The notes below the pieces were generated by a model. It did no database searches, was not told the origin of the DNA, and saw only the letters and a list, made by a program, of their open reading frames with translations. The translations under genes were made by a program, and so were the position numbers. From the NCBI GenBank assembly GCA_036160955.1, contig JAYYDJ010000065.1:1-16050 (forward strand): 16,050 nt of DNA. Direction: 5' to 3'. Shown here one piece after another: positions 7,342 to 14,375 of the stretch. How positions within the stretch are numbered: the stretch's first letter is position 1; the number at the start of each line of letters is the position of its first letter. This DNA is from GCA-2699365 sp036160955 (GTDB lineage Bacteria > Verrucomicrobiota > Verrucomicrobiia > Opitutales > Coraliomargaritaceae).

Positions 7342-7968
7342 CTAAGATAGAGATTTAGGCAAGATTAAGTCGGTTTCTCGTTGCAGCCACATATAGAGAT
7401 TTTTGGTTAAGAGCTGGCAGTCGTTTGAAGCTATAGCTAAGTCAGCATTTGGCGTTGGTTGATTGAGAATATTTTTTGCGGCCTCGCGTAAAGTGCTTGG
7501 CAAATTCGGCCACCAAGATTCGCGCACTGGGTAACCTTCATCTTTAAGGAGTAAGTATAGGCTCTTGAGCAGCACAATTGTAGGGTGCGGGCGCTCACAA
7601 AAAGCATCTAGGCTACGTTCGACACGATGATAAAGATTTGCGTAGTCTCCCATCTGAGGGCTATTCGTAGCTAGCACAGCAGAGAACTCCGAAGCAGCCA
7701 GCAGCTTTTGATAATTTTGTCCAATCTCGCTACGTCGGACGAGTGTTCGGTAGTTGCTCACAAAAAGAGCATTCCCTTGCTTGGTAGTTTCTAAATCTAT
7801 CTCGGCCGTGTCGAAAAGATCGGGGGTATCAGTAGTAGAGGATTTCTTTTTTGCTATTCGCTTTAGACAATAAAATGTGCCCGATTCTGGACTAAGCACT
7901 GTTAGCTTAAGAAAGGACTCACCAGAGCTTTCCAGACTTAATACTAGGGCTTTATGTGTATCAATCAT
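7342..7968 (-). CDS. recO: RecO-like DNA repair protein, divergent
   Basis: A 208-residue protein with the layout of RecO, the mediator that helps load RecA on SSB-coated single-stranded DNA in the RecFOR pathway. The N-terminal part (about 1-75) reads like the RecO OB-fold (KALVLSLESSGESFLKLTVLSPESG, basic KRIAKKK), and the rest is helical, with the family pattern YRTLVRRSEIGQNYQKLLAAS and LLLKDEGYPV. It is shorter than the usual 240 or so residues and lacks the CxxC zinc motif found in many Gram-positive RecO proteins. The match is by pattern, not by a catalytic signature, so the name is probable only. It lies between the DUF502 gene and rfbB on the same strand. The ATG at 7968 is preceded six bases upstream by TATATT. 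Confidence 0.6.
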   Translation of the reverse strand: MIDTHKALVLSLESSGESFLKLTVLSPESGTFYCLKRIAKKKSSTTDTPDLFDTAEIDLETTKQGNALFVSNYRTLVRRSEIGQNYQKLLAASEFSAVLATNSPQMGDYANLYHRVERSLDAFCERPHPTIVLLKSLYLLLKDEGYPVRESWWPNLPSTLREAAKNILNQPTPNADLAIASNDCQLLTKNLYMWLQRETDLILPKSLS

Positions 7969-7989
7969 ACCCTAAATATAGTGACTCGT

Positions 7990-8016
7990 TGCCTTGTTGA
8001 ATCGCGCTCAAGGGCA
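7990..8016. other. Hairpin in the DUF502-recO gap, probably in the recO leader
   Basis: TGCCTTG (7990-7996) pairs with CAAGGGCA (8009-8016) with one bulged base. On the plus strand it is followed by T-rich sequence (CTCTTTTT and TTTTTTATTATA), which resembles a terminator for antisense transcription. On the minus strand it lies between a TATAAT (8042-8037) and the recO ATG. Confidence 0.35.
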
Positions 8017-8036
8017 CTCTTTTTACTATCTTTTTT

Positions 8037-8065
8037 ATTATACAAAAAGTGGGACTAATTATGTA
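8037..8065 (-). promoter_or_regulatory. Candidate recO promoter
   Basis: On the minus strand a perfect TATAAT (8042-8037) follows TACATA (8065-8060) by 17 bases, partly inside the end of the DUF502 gene. It would give recO and rfbB a transcript of their own with a leader of about 60 bases that contains the 7990-8016 hairpin. The -35 match is poor. Confidence 0.35.
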
Positions 8066-8727
8066 TCCGCCTCTGCAGCTTTGGGATTATTAACTACTAC
8101 TGCTTTGTCGCCGTGATTTGGCACGACTGCACCTCCTGAGATAATCAGTTTCATCCCATCTGCAATCGACATGTTTAAAGTAGTAATGCCTTCTTCCGGG
8201 AGCATGAGTAGAAATCCGCTGGTTGGATTCGGTGTGGTAGGTACGAAAACATTAAATATGGACTCCCCAGTAACTGCTTGAGCCTCTCCCTTCGATTCGC
8301 TGGTAAGAAAACCAATGACGTAGCAGTTTTTACGTGGGTATTCAATCAGGACAACTTCTTGAAAAACAGCATTTTTCTGCTGGCTAAAGGTATCCACTAT
8401 TTGTTTTGCCGTGCGATACACGGTATTAATAAATGGTACATTGTCTAGTAAGCGCTCGAAGCTATGTAGACAGATACGACCCACAAAAAGTTTTGAACCA
8501 TAGCCAAGTAGCGTAATGAGCAGTAGTACGACTAGCACTGATAGGACTTCGAGGCTGAATTGAGCGATGGGCATATCATTCCACATCGGATCCAAGTACC
8601 AGAAGAAAAAGTTACTTGCTGGTGTGCCGATTCGGTCGAGCAAGAAATTAATAACGATTACAGTAACTCCAAGTGGGAGTATTACAAAAACCCCTGTTAT
8701 GAAGGCGTTACGTAAGGAGCGAAGCAT
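8059..8727 (-). CDS. DUF502 family inner-membrane protein
   Basis: A 222-residue member of the DUF502 family, whose biochemical role is not established. Two membrane segments are clear: about 9-31 (FITGVFVILPLGVTVIVINF, typical family start with G-x-x-x-x-x-P) and about 58-78 (SLEVLSVLVVLLLITLLGYG). The family block VPFINTVYRTAKQ (97-109) follows, then a soluble beta-rich domain with YPRKNCYVIGF, FVPTTPNPTSGFLLMLP (161-177) and MKLIISGGA. Length is normal. It heads a minus-strand run with recO and rfbB and is divergent from the HAD phosphatase gene. On the minus strand TTTACA followed by AT-rich sequence (TGATATAAAA) lies within about 80 bases upstream and may form its promoter. The start ATG 8727 has no Shine-Dalgarno sequence. 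Confidence 0.88.
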   Translation of the reverse strand: MLRSLRNAFITGVFVILPLGVTVIVINFLLDRIGTPASNFFFWYLDPMWNDMPIAQFSLEVLSVLVVLLLITLLGYGSKLFVGRICLHSFERLLDNVPFINTVYRTAKQIVDTFSQQKNAVFQEVVLIEYPRKNCYVIGFLTSESKGEAQAVTGESIFNVFVPTTPNPTSGFLLMLPEEGITTLNMSIADGMKLIISGGAVVPNHGDKAVVVNNPKAAEADT

Positions 8728-8826
8728 TAGAAAGGTAAAATAAATAAAAGTGTATTTTTTATATCAACAGTGCATTCTGCTACTGTAAACATAATACGGA
8801 GATTATTCAGCAGCCATAAATTATAT

Positions 8827-8855
8827 AGTTAAAATATTTATATAATATTATAACT
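8827..8855. promoter_or_regulatory. AT-rich dyad in the divergent DUF502/HAD promoter region
   Basis: AGTTAAAATATT (8827-8838) and AATATTATAACT (8844-8855) are inverted repeats matching at 11 of 12 positions around the centre TATAT. It sits in the 190-base gap between two divergent genes. It could be an operator, an UP-like AT element, or simply AT-rich chance. Confidence 0.4.
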
Positions 8856-8917
8856 GTTTTATGTTCCCTTTGGCGAGTTGCGCTTGCGCTACCTAAGTTC
8901 CTCTTTAGTCAAGTGGC

Positions 8918-9499
8918 ATGGAAAATCTACAAAATGATTACGAAGGCCTTATCTTTGACATGGATGGAACTTTAGCTGACACAATGCCAACACATTTTAT
9001 TGCATGGTCGAAAACATTTAAAAAATATAACATCAATTTTTCAGAGGATCGATTTTATGCTCTTGGCGGCGTTCCAGCAGAAGCTATTATTACAATGCTG
9101 GCGAAAGAGCAGGGGCATTCGATTGATGCAGTAGCAATCGCGATCGAGAAAGAGAAATTATTCGAATTCTTGCTCGGAGAGGTGCAACCGGTTAAGGAAG
9201 TAAAAGCAATAGCTCAGCGTTATCGAGAGCTCCTTCCTATGGCTGTCGCTACTGGTAGTCCGATGTGGGTAGCTGAGAAGATTTTAACAGCTTTAGGTAT
9301 GAGAAATTGGTTTGCTGCGGTCGTCACTGCTGACTGTATAGAAAATCCAAAACCGGCTCCTGATATCTATGTGAAAGCGGCGCGCTTAATTGGCGTAGAT
9401 CCACAGCGCTGCCATGCATTTGAAGATACCGAGTTAGGACTACAAGCAGCTTCAAGCGCAGGCATGGATGTCATCAATATTAATACGCTACGACGTTAG
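8918..9499 (+). CDS. HAD-superfamily sugar phosphatase / beta-phosphoglucomutase-like (YqaB-like)
   Basis: A 193-residue haloacid dehalogenase-type hydrolase. The four HAD motifs are present: nucleophile Asp14 and acid-base Asp16 in FDMDGTLADTMPTH, Thr112/Ser114 in VATGSP, Lys145 in NPKPAPDIY and Glu169-Asp170 in FEDTELGLQAA. A small helical cap lies at about 20-90. Length and pattern along the chain resemble E. coli YqaB (fructose-1-phosphate phosphatase) and beta-phosphoglucomutase; which sugar phosphate is the substrate cannot be read from sequence. It is a single gene, divergent from DUF502 and convergent with ppdK. The start ATG 8918 is followed by the family's usual short lead (NDYEGLIFDMDGT). 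Confidence 0.85.
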   Translation: MENLQNDYEGLIFDMDGTLADTMPTHFIAWSKTFKKYNINFSEDRFYALGGVPAEAIITMLAKEQGHSIDAVAIAIEKEKLFEFLLGEVQPVKEVKAIAQRYRELLPMAVATGSPMWVAEKILTALGMRNWFAAVVTADCIENPKPAPDIYVKAARLIGVDPQRCHAFEDTELGLQAASSAGMDVININTLRR

Positions 9500-9549
9500 A
9501 GATTGGCATAAATCGTTTATCATCAATAGCACTTGTATGAGGTGCGCTT

Positions 9550-9586
9550 ACAACCTACCCTCTCATTAGTTGTGGAGGGGCTTTGT
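9550..9586. terminator. Possible hairpin between convergent HAD and ppdK genes
   Basis: CCCTC (9558-9562) pairs with GAGGG (9575-9579), and outer ACAA (9550-9553) with TTGT (9583-9586), in the 109-base gap between two convergent genes. There is no clear T-run on either side, so a terminator role is tentative. Confidence 0.3.
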
Positions 9587-9608
9587 AGTAACAAGAATTC
9601 GGTAAATA

Positions 9609-12350
9609 TTAACCTTGAATAGCTGCTTGAGCTGCAGCTAGACGTGCAACTGGTACACGTGGAGGCGAGCAGGATACATAGTTAAGGCCTACGCTATGGA
9701 AGAATTTAATGGAAGCTGGGTCACCGCCATGTTCGCCGCAAATGCCAAGCTTTATCCCCTTGCGAGCAGCACGGCCTTTCTGTGCACCAATTTCAACAAG
9801 CTGACCAACGCCACCTGCATCGATAGAAGCAAATGGGTTTTGAGGTAAGATATCGAGCTCTTTGTACTTTGCCAGGAAGGAGCCAGCATCATCACGGCTC
9901 ATACCGAGTCCGGTTTGAGTCAGATCATTTGTACCAAAGCTGAAAAATTCTGCAGTTTCAGCAATCTCATCGGCAGTTAGCGCGCCGCGAGGAACTTCAA
10001 TCATGGTGCCTACTAAATATTTAAACTTAACTTTTTTAGCGGCCATGACTTCTTTTGCTACTCGGTGCACAACAGCAACTTGATTCTTTAGCTCATCCGC
10101 AAATCCGACAAGTGGGATCATGACTTCTGGTACCACTTTGACAGGACTCTTGAGCTTGTAGCAAGCTGCGGCTGCTTCAAATATAGCGCGTGATTGCATC
10201 TCTGTTATCTCTGGGTAGGAGATACCGAGTCGGCAACCGCGATGACCTAACATCGGGTTTGCCTCGTGCAAAGCATGTACTCGGTTGGAGATAACGTCGA
10301 TATCGACACCTAATGAGTTCGCTAAATCTCGCTTGGACGAATCATCGTGCGGTAAGAATTCATGCAGCGGTGGGTCGAGTAGGCGTACTGTTACAGGACG
10401 GCCACCCATTGCCTTAAACAATCCGGTAAAGTCTTTGCGCTGGAATGGAAGAAGCTTTTTTAGAGCTGCGCGTCGTTCCTTCTCGTCGGTAGCGAGAATC
10501 ATTTGGCGCATGAAAGTGATCCGGTCACCTTCAAAGAACATATGCTCTGTACGGCATAGCCCGATTCCCTCAGCCCCATATGCTACTGCAGCTTTAGATT
10601 GATCGGGAGAGTCTGCATTTGTACGCACGCCCATCTTGCGGGACTTGTCCGCCCAAGTCATGACTTTTTCGTACATCTGATAGGTGTAGCTCTTACTTGG
10701 CTTTAACTGACCATTGAGCACTTGATTGACTTCAGACGGAGCAGTTGAAACCGAGCCTGCATAAACATCGCCGGTTGTACCATTAATAGAGATGTCATCA
10801 CCCTCTTTAAGTACTTTTCCACTTACTTTAAGAGTTCCTGCGCCGTAATTAATAATTACATCCGAGGCGCCGCAGACACATACTTTGTTCATCTGACGAG
10901 CCACTAGTGCAGCGTGGGAAGAGACACCTCCGCGTGATGTAAGAATGCCATCCGCGGCGATCATACCTCGCAGATCTTCTGGCGTAGTCTCCACTCGGCA
11001 TAATATTGCTCTTCCACCTGCGGCAGCAACTGCTTCCGCTTTATCTGCTGTGAAGCAAACCTTACCAGAAGCAGCACCTGGACCAGCAGGTAAGCCAGTC
11101 GCTAGGGTTTTTGCTTTCTTTTCGGCAACTGGATCAAATACTGCAACGAGCAGTGAGGAGATTGAATCCGCAGGAATCTTGAGCAAAGCTGTTTTTTGAT
11201 CGATTAGTCTTTCTTTGTTCAGTTCCACTGCAATACGAACTGCAGCTAAGCCAGTGCGCTTACCATTACGAGTTTGTAGCATGTATAGTTGGCCGTTTTC
11301 AACGGTAAACTCGAAGTCCTGCATGTCCTTAAAGTGTTTCTCAAGCTTTTTTCTAACTGCTTCTAGGTCATCATATGCTTGTGGCATTTCATCCTTAAGC
11401 TGTGCAATTGGATTTGGTGTGCGAATACCAGCAACAACATCTTCACCCTGAGCGTTGATAAGATATTCACCATAGAATACTTTTTTGCCGTTTGCAGGAT
11501 CACGAGTGAAAGCTACGCCGGTGGCGCAGTCGTCACCCATATTGCCAAATACCATTGCTTGTACATTAACAGCAGTGCCCCAAGCAGCAGGGATACCGTA
11601 TTTCTGTCGATAGAGAGTAGCACGCTCATTTTGCCAAGATTTAAACACTGCTCCAACAGAGCCCCAAAGCTGCGCGTATGCATCTTGTGGGAAAGATTTA
11701 CCTGTGCGTTTTTTGATGACTGCTTTGTAACGTTGAATCAGCTCTTTTAAGTCATCTGCAGTAAGCTGATTGTCTAGTATAACACCAGCTTCTTTACGAA
11801 GCTTTTCAAGAGTATCTTCGAAGGGGCAATGCTCGTTTTCGCTTCTAGCTTGTACGCCCATAACTACATCTCCATACATTTGAATAAAGCGGCGATAACA
11901 GTCATAGGCAAAAGCCTCGTTACCTGACTCATTCGCTAGCGCCTTAACAGTCTTGTCGTTGAGGCCTAGATTTAAGATTGTATCCATCATCCCAGGCATC
12001 GACTCGCGTGCTCCAGAGCGAACCGACAACAATAGAGGATTCTTTGCTGCGCCAAGCTTCTTACTAAGCTCCTTTTCTATCGTAGCAACCGAAGCAATAA
12101 CTTCTTTTTCTAGACTCTTTGGGTAGGTGCGTTTGTGGTCATAGAAGTAAGTGCAGACCTCTGTAGTCAATGTGAAACCTGGAGGTACGGGTAAGCCAAT
12201 ACGTGCCATTTCAGCAAGGTTCGCACCTTTGCCTCCTAGTAATTCGCGAAGCTTCGAACTTCCATCGGTCTTCTTACCGAAGTCATAACTGTATTTTATG
12301 ACCTGTTTTTTCGTAGATTTCTTTACTTTTTTTGCTTTTTTAGCTGGCAT
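9609..12350 (-). CDS. ppdK: Pyruvate, phosphate dikinase
   Basis: A 913-residue PPDK, interconverting pyruvate, ATP and phosphate with PEP, AMP and pyrophosphate. The N-terminal ATP-grasp domain includes GGKGANLAEMARIGLPVPPGF family sequence (from residue 39), SVRSGARESMPGMMDT (109-124) and FTRDPANG (281-288). The central swivelling domain carries the phosphohistidine His479 in RGGVSSHAALVAR. The C-terminal TIM barrel has GLCRTEHMFF (597-606), MIEVPRGAL, FFSFGTNDLTQ (802-812) and catalytic Cys871 in GICGEHGGDP. The C-terminal motif and PEP-barrel signatures favour PPDK over PEP synthase. Two oddities: a lysine-rich N-terminal extension (MPAKKAKKVKKSTKKQ, residues 1-16) not expected in the family, and Ser at 477 where most PPDKs have Thr. 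Divergent from tatC. Confidence 0.96.
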   Translation of the reverse strand: MPAKKAKKVKKSTKKQVIKYSYDFGKKTDGSSKLRELLGGKGANLAEMARIGLPVPPGFTLTTEVCTYFYDHKRTYPKSLEKEVIASVATIEKELSKKLGAAKNPLLLSVRSGARESMPGMMDTILNLGLNDKTVKALANESGNEAFAYDCYRRFIQMYGDVVMGVQARSENEHCPFEDTLEKLRKEAGVILDNQLTADDLKELIQRYKAVIKKRTGKSFPQDAYAQLWGSVGAVFKSWQNERATLYRQKYGIPAAWGTAVNVQAMVFGNMGDDCATGVAFTRDPANGKKVFYGEYLINAQGEDVVAGIRTPNPIAQLKDEMPQAYDDLEAVRKKLEKHFKDMQDFEFTVENGQLYMLQTRNGKRTGLAAVRIAVELNKERLIDQKTALLKIPADSISSLLVAVFDPVAEKKAKTLATGLPAGPGAASGKVCFTADKAEAVAAAGGRAILCRVETTPEDLRGMIAADGILTSRGGVSSHAALVARQMNKVCVCGASDVIINYGAGTLKVSGKVLKEGDDISINGTTGDVYAGSVSTAPSEVNQVLNGQLKPSKSYTYQMYEKVMTWADKSRKMGVRTNADSPDQSKAAVAYGAEGIGLCRTEHMFFEGDRITFMRQMILATDEKERRAALKKLLPFQRKDFTGLFKAMGGRPVTVRLLDPPLHEFLPHDDSSKRDLANSLGVDIDVISNRVHALHEANPMLGHRGCRLGISYPEITEMQSRAIFEAAAACYKLKSPVKVVPEVMIPLVGFADELKNQVAVVHRVAKEVMAAKKVKFKYLVGTMIEVPRGALTADEIAETAEFFSFGTNDLTQTGLGMSRDDAGSFLAKYKELDILPQNPFASIDAGGVGQLVEIGAQKGRAARKGIKLGICGEHGGDPASIKFFHSVGLNYVSCSPPRVPVARLAAAQAAIQG

Positions 12351-12427
12351 GGGGATGACCTTATTGAATCTATGGGTGATGTTGTAAATGCGCTCATATT
12401 ATTTAATATTGCACATTAAAAAGCGTG

Positions 12428-12456
12428 TAGAAAATGTATTTCGTATTATGTGTCAA
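12428..12456 (-). promoter_or_regulatory. Candidate ppdK promoter
   Basis: On the minus strand a perfect TTGACA (12456-12451) lies 17 bases before TTTCTA (12433-12428), a poor -10. It would give a leader of about 70 bases. The gap 12351-12558 must also hold the tatC promoter, for which I see only weak candidates (for example TACACT near 12466). Confidence 0.25.
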
Positions 12457-12558
12457 TGGATTTGGTACACTTTCAGTCAGTCCCATTAAAAATTATAGCC
12501 ATGCAATAGGTGTATTAGGATTGCTTTAACCCGCATTAAGTCGTTACAGAAAGCTTTG

Positions 12559-13404
12559 ATGAATAGTCCACAGGACAGTGATAATGGCTTCGATACCTAT
12601 GACTCCGAGTCGGATGCAGACGCTACAGCCATGTCTTTTTTGGAGCACCTCGAAGAGTTTCGCTGGACCGTAGCACGCAGTCTAATTGCATTTGTGCTCG
12701 GTGTAGTCGTTGTTGTAGTTTTACTACCTAAAATTTCAGGATTCTTACAAATGCCACTGGTACATGCCTATGGATCGGTTGAGGCAGTCGAGCAAAAGTT
12801 AATCACCTATAAGCCGATGGGAGTATTTTCGGTTTTTGTTCAAATCGCGCTCTTAGGTGGCTTGGTATTATCAATGCCCTTTTTCCTCTATTTTATCGCA
12901 TGTTTCATCGCTCCAGGTCTTACAAATCGCGAGCGTCGTGTGGTGCGTCCTGCATGTTTTGCAGCATTTGTTTTATTCCTTTTAGGGGTCTGCATGGCAT
13001 TCTTTATTATCCTACCTTTAACTTTATCTGTTTCGGTTAGGTTTAACCAATTGATGGATTTTCAGGTCTTACTGGCAGCATCTGAATATTACAATATGGT
13101 TGTTTGGTTCTCTCTGGCTACAGGAGCAATTTTTCAGTTTCCGCTAATTCTAGCTATCCTCGTTTTTATACAAATCTTAAGAGTCGAGCAATTAAGACGC
13201 TCGCGCCGTGTTGTTTTTGTAGGAATGATGATTTTTTCTGCTTTCCTAACTCCTGGGGGAGATTTTTTATCTCTGCCATTAACAACCTGTATTTTGTATG
13301 GCCTCTACGAGCTCTCTATTCTAACAGCTGTCCGTATTGAAAGAAAGCGCGGCATAGTCGATGTAGATGCGGTTGCAGACGAGGATGATTGGATGCAAGA
13401 CTAA
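12559..13404 (+). CDS. tatC: Sec-independent protein translocase TatC
   Basis: A 281-residue polytopic membrane protein, the substrate-receptor core of the twin-arginine translocase that exports folded proteins. An acidic N-terminal extension of about 24 residues precedes the canonical MSFLEHLEEFR (25-35). Six hydrophobic segments follow. Family motifs seen: FIAPGLTNRERRVVRP (116-131, with the conserved Glu125 after the first periplasmic and cytosolic loops), FQFPLILAIL (192-201, usual FE(L/V)P) and FLTPGGDFLSLPL (229-241). The last is followed by LYELSI, also typical. Translation at TTG 12556 is possible but ATG 12559 is preferred. No tatA or tatB gene is in the window. An acidic tail (VDVDAVADEDDWMQD) ends the protein. 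Divergent from ppdK. Confidence 0.95.
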   Translation: MNSPQDSDNGFDTYDSESDADATAMSFLEHLEEFRWTVARSLIAFVLGVVVVVVLLPKISGFLQMPLVHAYGSVEAVEQKLITYKPMGVFSVFVQIALLGGLVLSMPFFLYFIACFIAPGLTNRERRVVRPACFAAFVLFLLGVCMAFFIILPLTLSVSVRFNQLMDFQVLLAASEYYNMVVWFSLATGAIFQFPLILAILVFIQILRVEQLRRSRRVVFVGMMIFSAFLTPGGDFLSLPLTTCILYGLYELSILTAVRIERKRGIVDVDAVADEDDWMQD

Positions 13405-13434
13405 TTATTTACGCACACGCCCTGAGCTAGCTAA

Positions 13435-13461
13435 AATTGTAATCTTGAGTTATTAGCAATT
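13435..13461. terminator. Possible hairpin at the tatC / small ORF junction
   Basis: AATTGTAAT (13435-13443) pairs with ATTA-G-CAATT (13452-13461) with one bulged base, overlapping the stop codon of the convergent minus-strand gene. On the minus strand it is followed by TTTTAG. Weak, AT-rich. Confidence 0.3.
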
Positions 13462-13722
13462 ATGTAAACTCATTTTACTTCGCTTCTTTTTTTGTCTTCG
13501 CTGGTCGGACAGTACAATCATGAACATATTGACAGCGAACCAAAAAGTTGTGGCTATCGGAATAGCGGCAAAACAAGCCTGTAATTTCGCAATTGTTGGA
13601 TCTTCAGAAAAGGTGTAAGGCACTAGTTGTACACACATGAACCCATAAAAAATTAGCGCCAGGATGACACCTAAAACAATTTGTTTTTTACCAAGTAATT
13701 TTTGATATGCGATTACTTTCAT
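13453..13722 (-). CDS. Small two-helix membrane protein, unknown function
   Basis: An 89-residue protein I do not recognise. Two hydrophobic segments are clear, about 14-36 (IVLGVILALIFYGFMCVQLV) and about 45-71 (AKLQACFAAIPIATTFWFAV and on), joined by a short polar turn (PYTFSEDPT). The C-terminus is strongly basic (RRQKKKRSKM), which suggests both ends lie in the cytosol by the positive-inside rule. Upstream on the minus strand a perfect TTGACA (13760-13755) and CATAAT (13735-13730, spacing 19) precede the ATG by only seven bases, so the gene has a plausible promoter and is probably real. It lies convergent with tatC and divergent from secG, both protein-export genes, which gives no firm hint about function. 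Confidence 0.65.
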   Translation of the reverse strand: MKVIAYQKLLGKKQIVLGVILALIFYGFMCVQLVPYTFSEDPTIAKLQACFAAIPIATTFWFAVNMFMIVLSDQRRQKKKRSKMSLHNC

Positions 13723-13729
13723 TGTTAGT

Positions 13730-13760
13730 ATTATGAAATCCGTCGCATCCGTGCTGTCAA
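13730..13760 (-). promoter_or_regulatory. Candidate promoter of the small membrane protein gene, start at or near the ATG
   Basis: TTGACA (13760-13755) is a perfect -35 match; CATAAT (13735-13730) is a 5 of 6 match to a -10, 19 bases on. The hexamer ends seven bases before the ATG at 13722, so transcription would begin at or near the start codon. Confidence 0.45.
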
Positions 13761-13884
13761 AGCGAATCTTCAGTCTAATTATATAAAATAATAATTACAT
13801 CTTTTACACTTACGGTATTTTATCGCTTGAATTCATTAAGCTAGTACACATCCTCTAATAATTTCTAATTCGTCCGCTGTTTTT

Positions 13885-14367
13885 ATGGGTACTTTATTTA
13901 TTAGTCTTTTAACATTAGCACTTCTTCTCATCTCTGCATTCGTAGTGCTGCTTGTTCTCATGCAGCGCACGAGTCAAAGTGGCGGTATGGGCGCGGCATT
14001 AGGTGGTGGAGCTGCAGAATCCGCCTTTGGTTCTGACACCTCAAACGTCTTAACAAAAGGTACTATATACGGAATTATTTCCTTCTTTTTAGTGGCGCTT
14101 GTTCTATACTTATTGTACCAATCTATCTCTGAAGAACAGTTGGAGGGGGCAAGCACAGAACTACTGATCGTTCCAGAAATGGAAGCTCTTACAGTAAAGG
14201 AGGAGCTTCCTATTACCGCTAATGAATCTGCTGATTTAACTACAGTTGAAATGACAACTGCAGAAGACTTACTAGGAACAATGAGAGAAATGAACGATTC
14301 TGCTAAAAAGGAAGCGAAGACTTTACCCGCTTCGCAGGCAGCGCCAGTTGAGCCAGCTGTAAATTAA
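13885..14367 (+). CDS. secG: Preprotein translocase subunit SecG with long C-terminal tail
   Basis: A 160-residue SecG, the small partner of SecYE that assists SecA-driven export. The first transmembrane helix (about 4-26, ending VLLVLMQ) is followed by the conserved loop RTSQSGGMGAALGGGAAESAFG (28-49), in which GGG and FG are diagnostic, then LTKGT and a second helix (about 61-79, IISFFLVALVLYLLY). The remaining 80 residues are a polar, acidic and alanine-rich tail, longer than in the common forms of about 75-110 residues. Such low-complexity tails occur in some SecG proteins, so its role is open. The downstream gene begins eight bases after the stop, so the two are probably co-transcribed. 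Start ATG 13885; no Shine-Dalgarno sequence seen. Confidence 0.93.
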   Translation: MGTLFISLLTLALLLISAFVVLLVLMQRTSQSGGMGAALGGGAAESAFGSDTSNVLTKGTIYGIISFFLVALVLYLLYQSISEEQLEGASTELLIVPEMEALTVKEELPITANESADLTTVEMTTAEDLLGTMREMNDSAKKEAKTLPASQAAPVEPAVN

Positions 14368-14375
14368 TTATACTT

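Noticed and set aside
10285..11750. Several open frames on the plus strand inside ppdK
   Set aside because: They are antisense shadows of a full-length, motif-complete PPDK; their translations show no recognisable family and no own start context.
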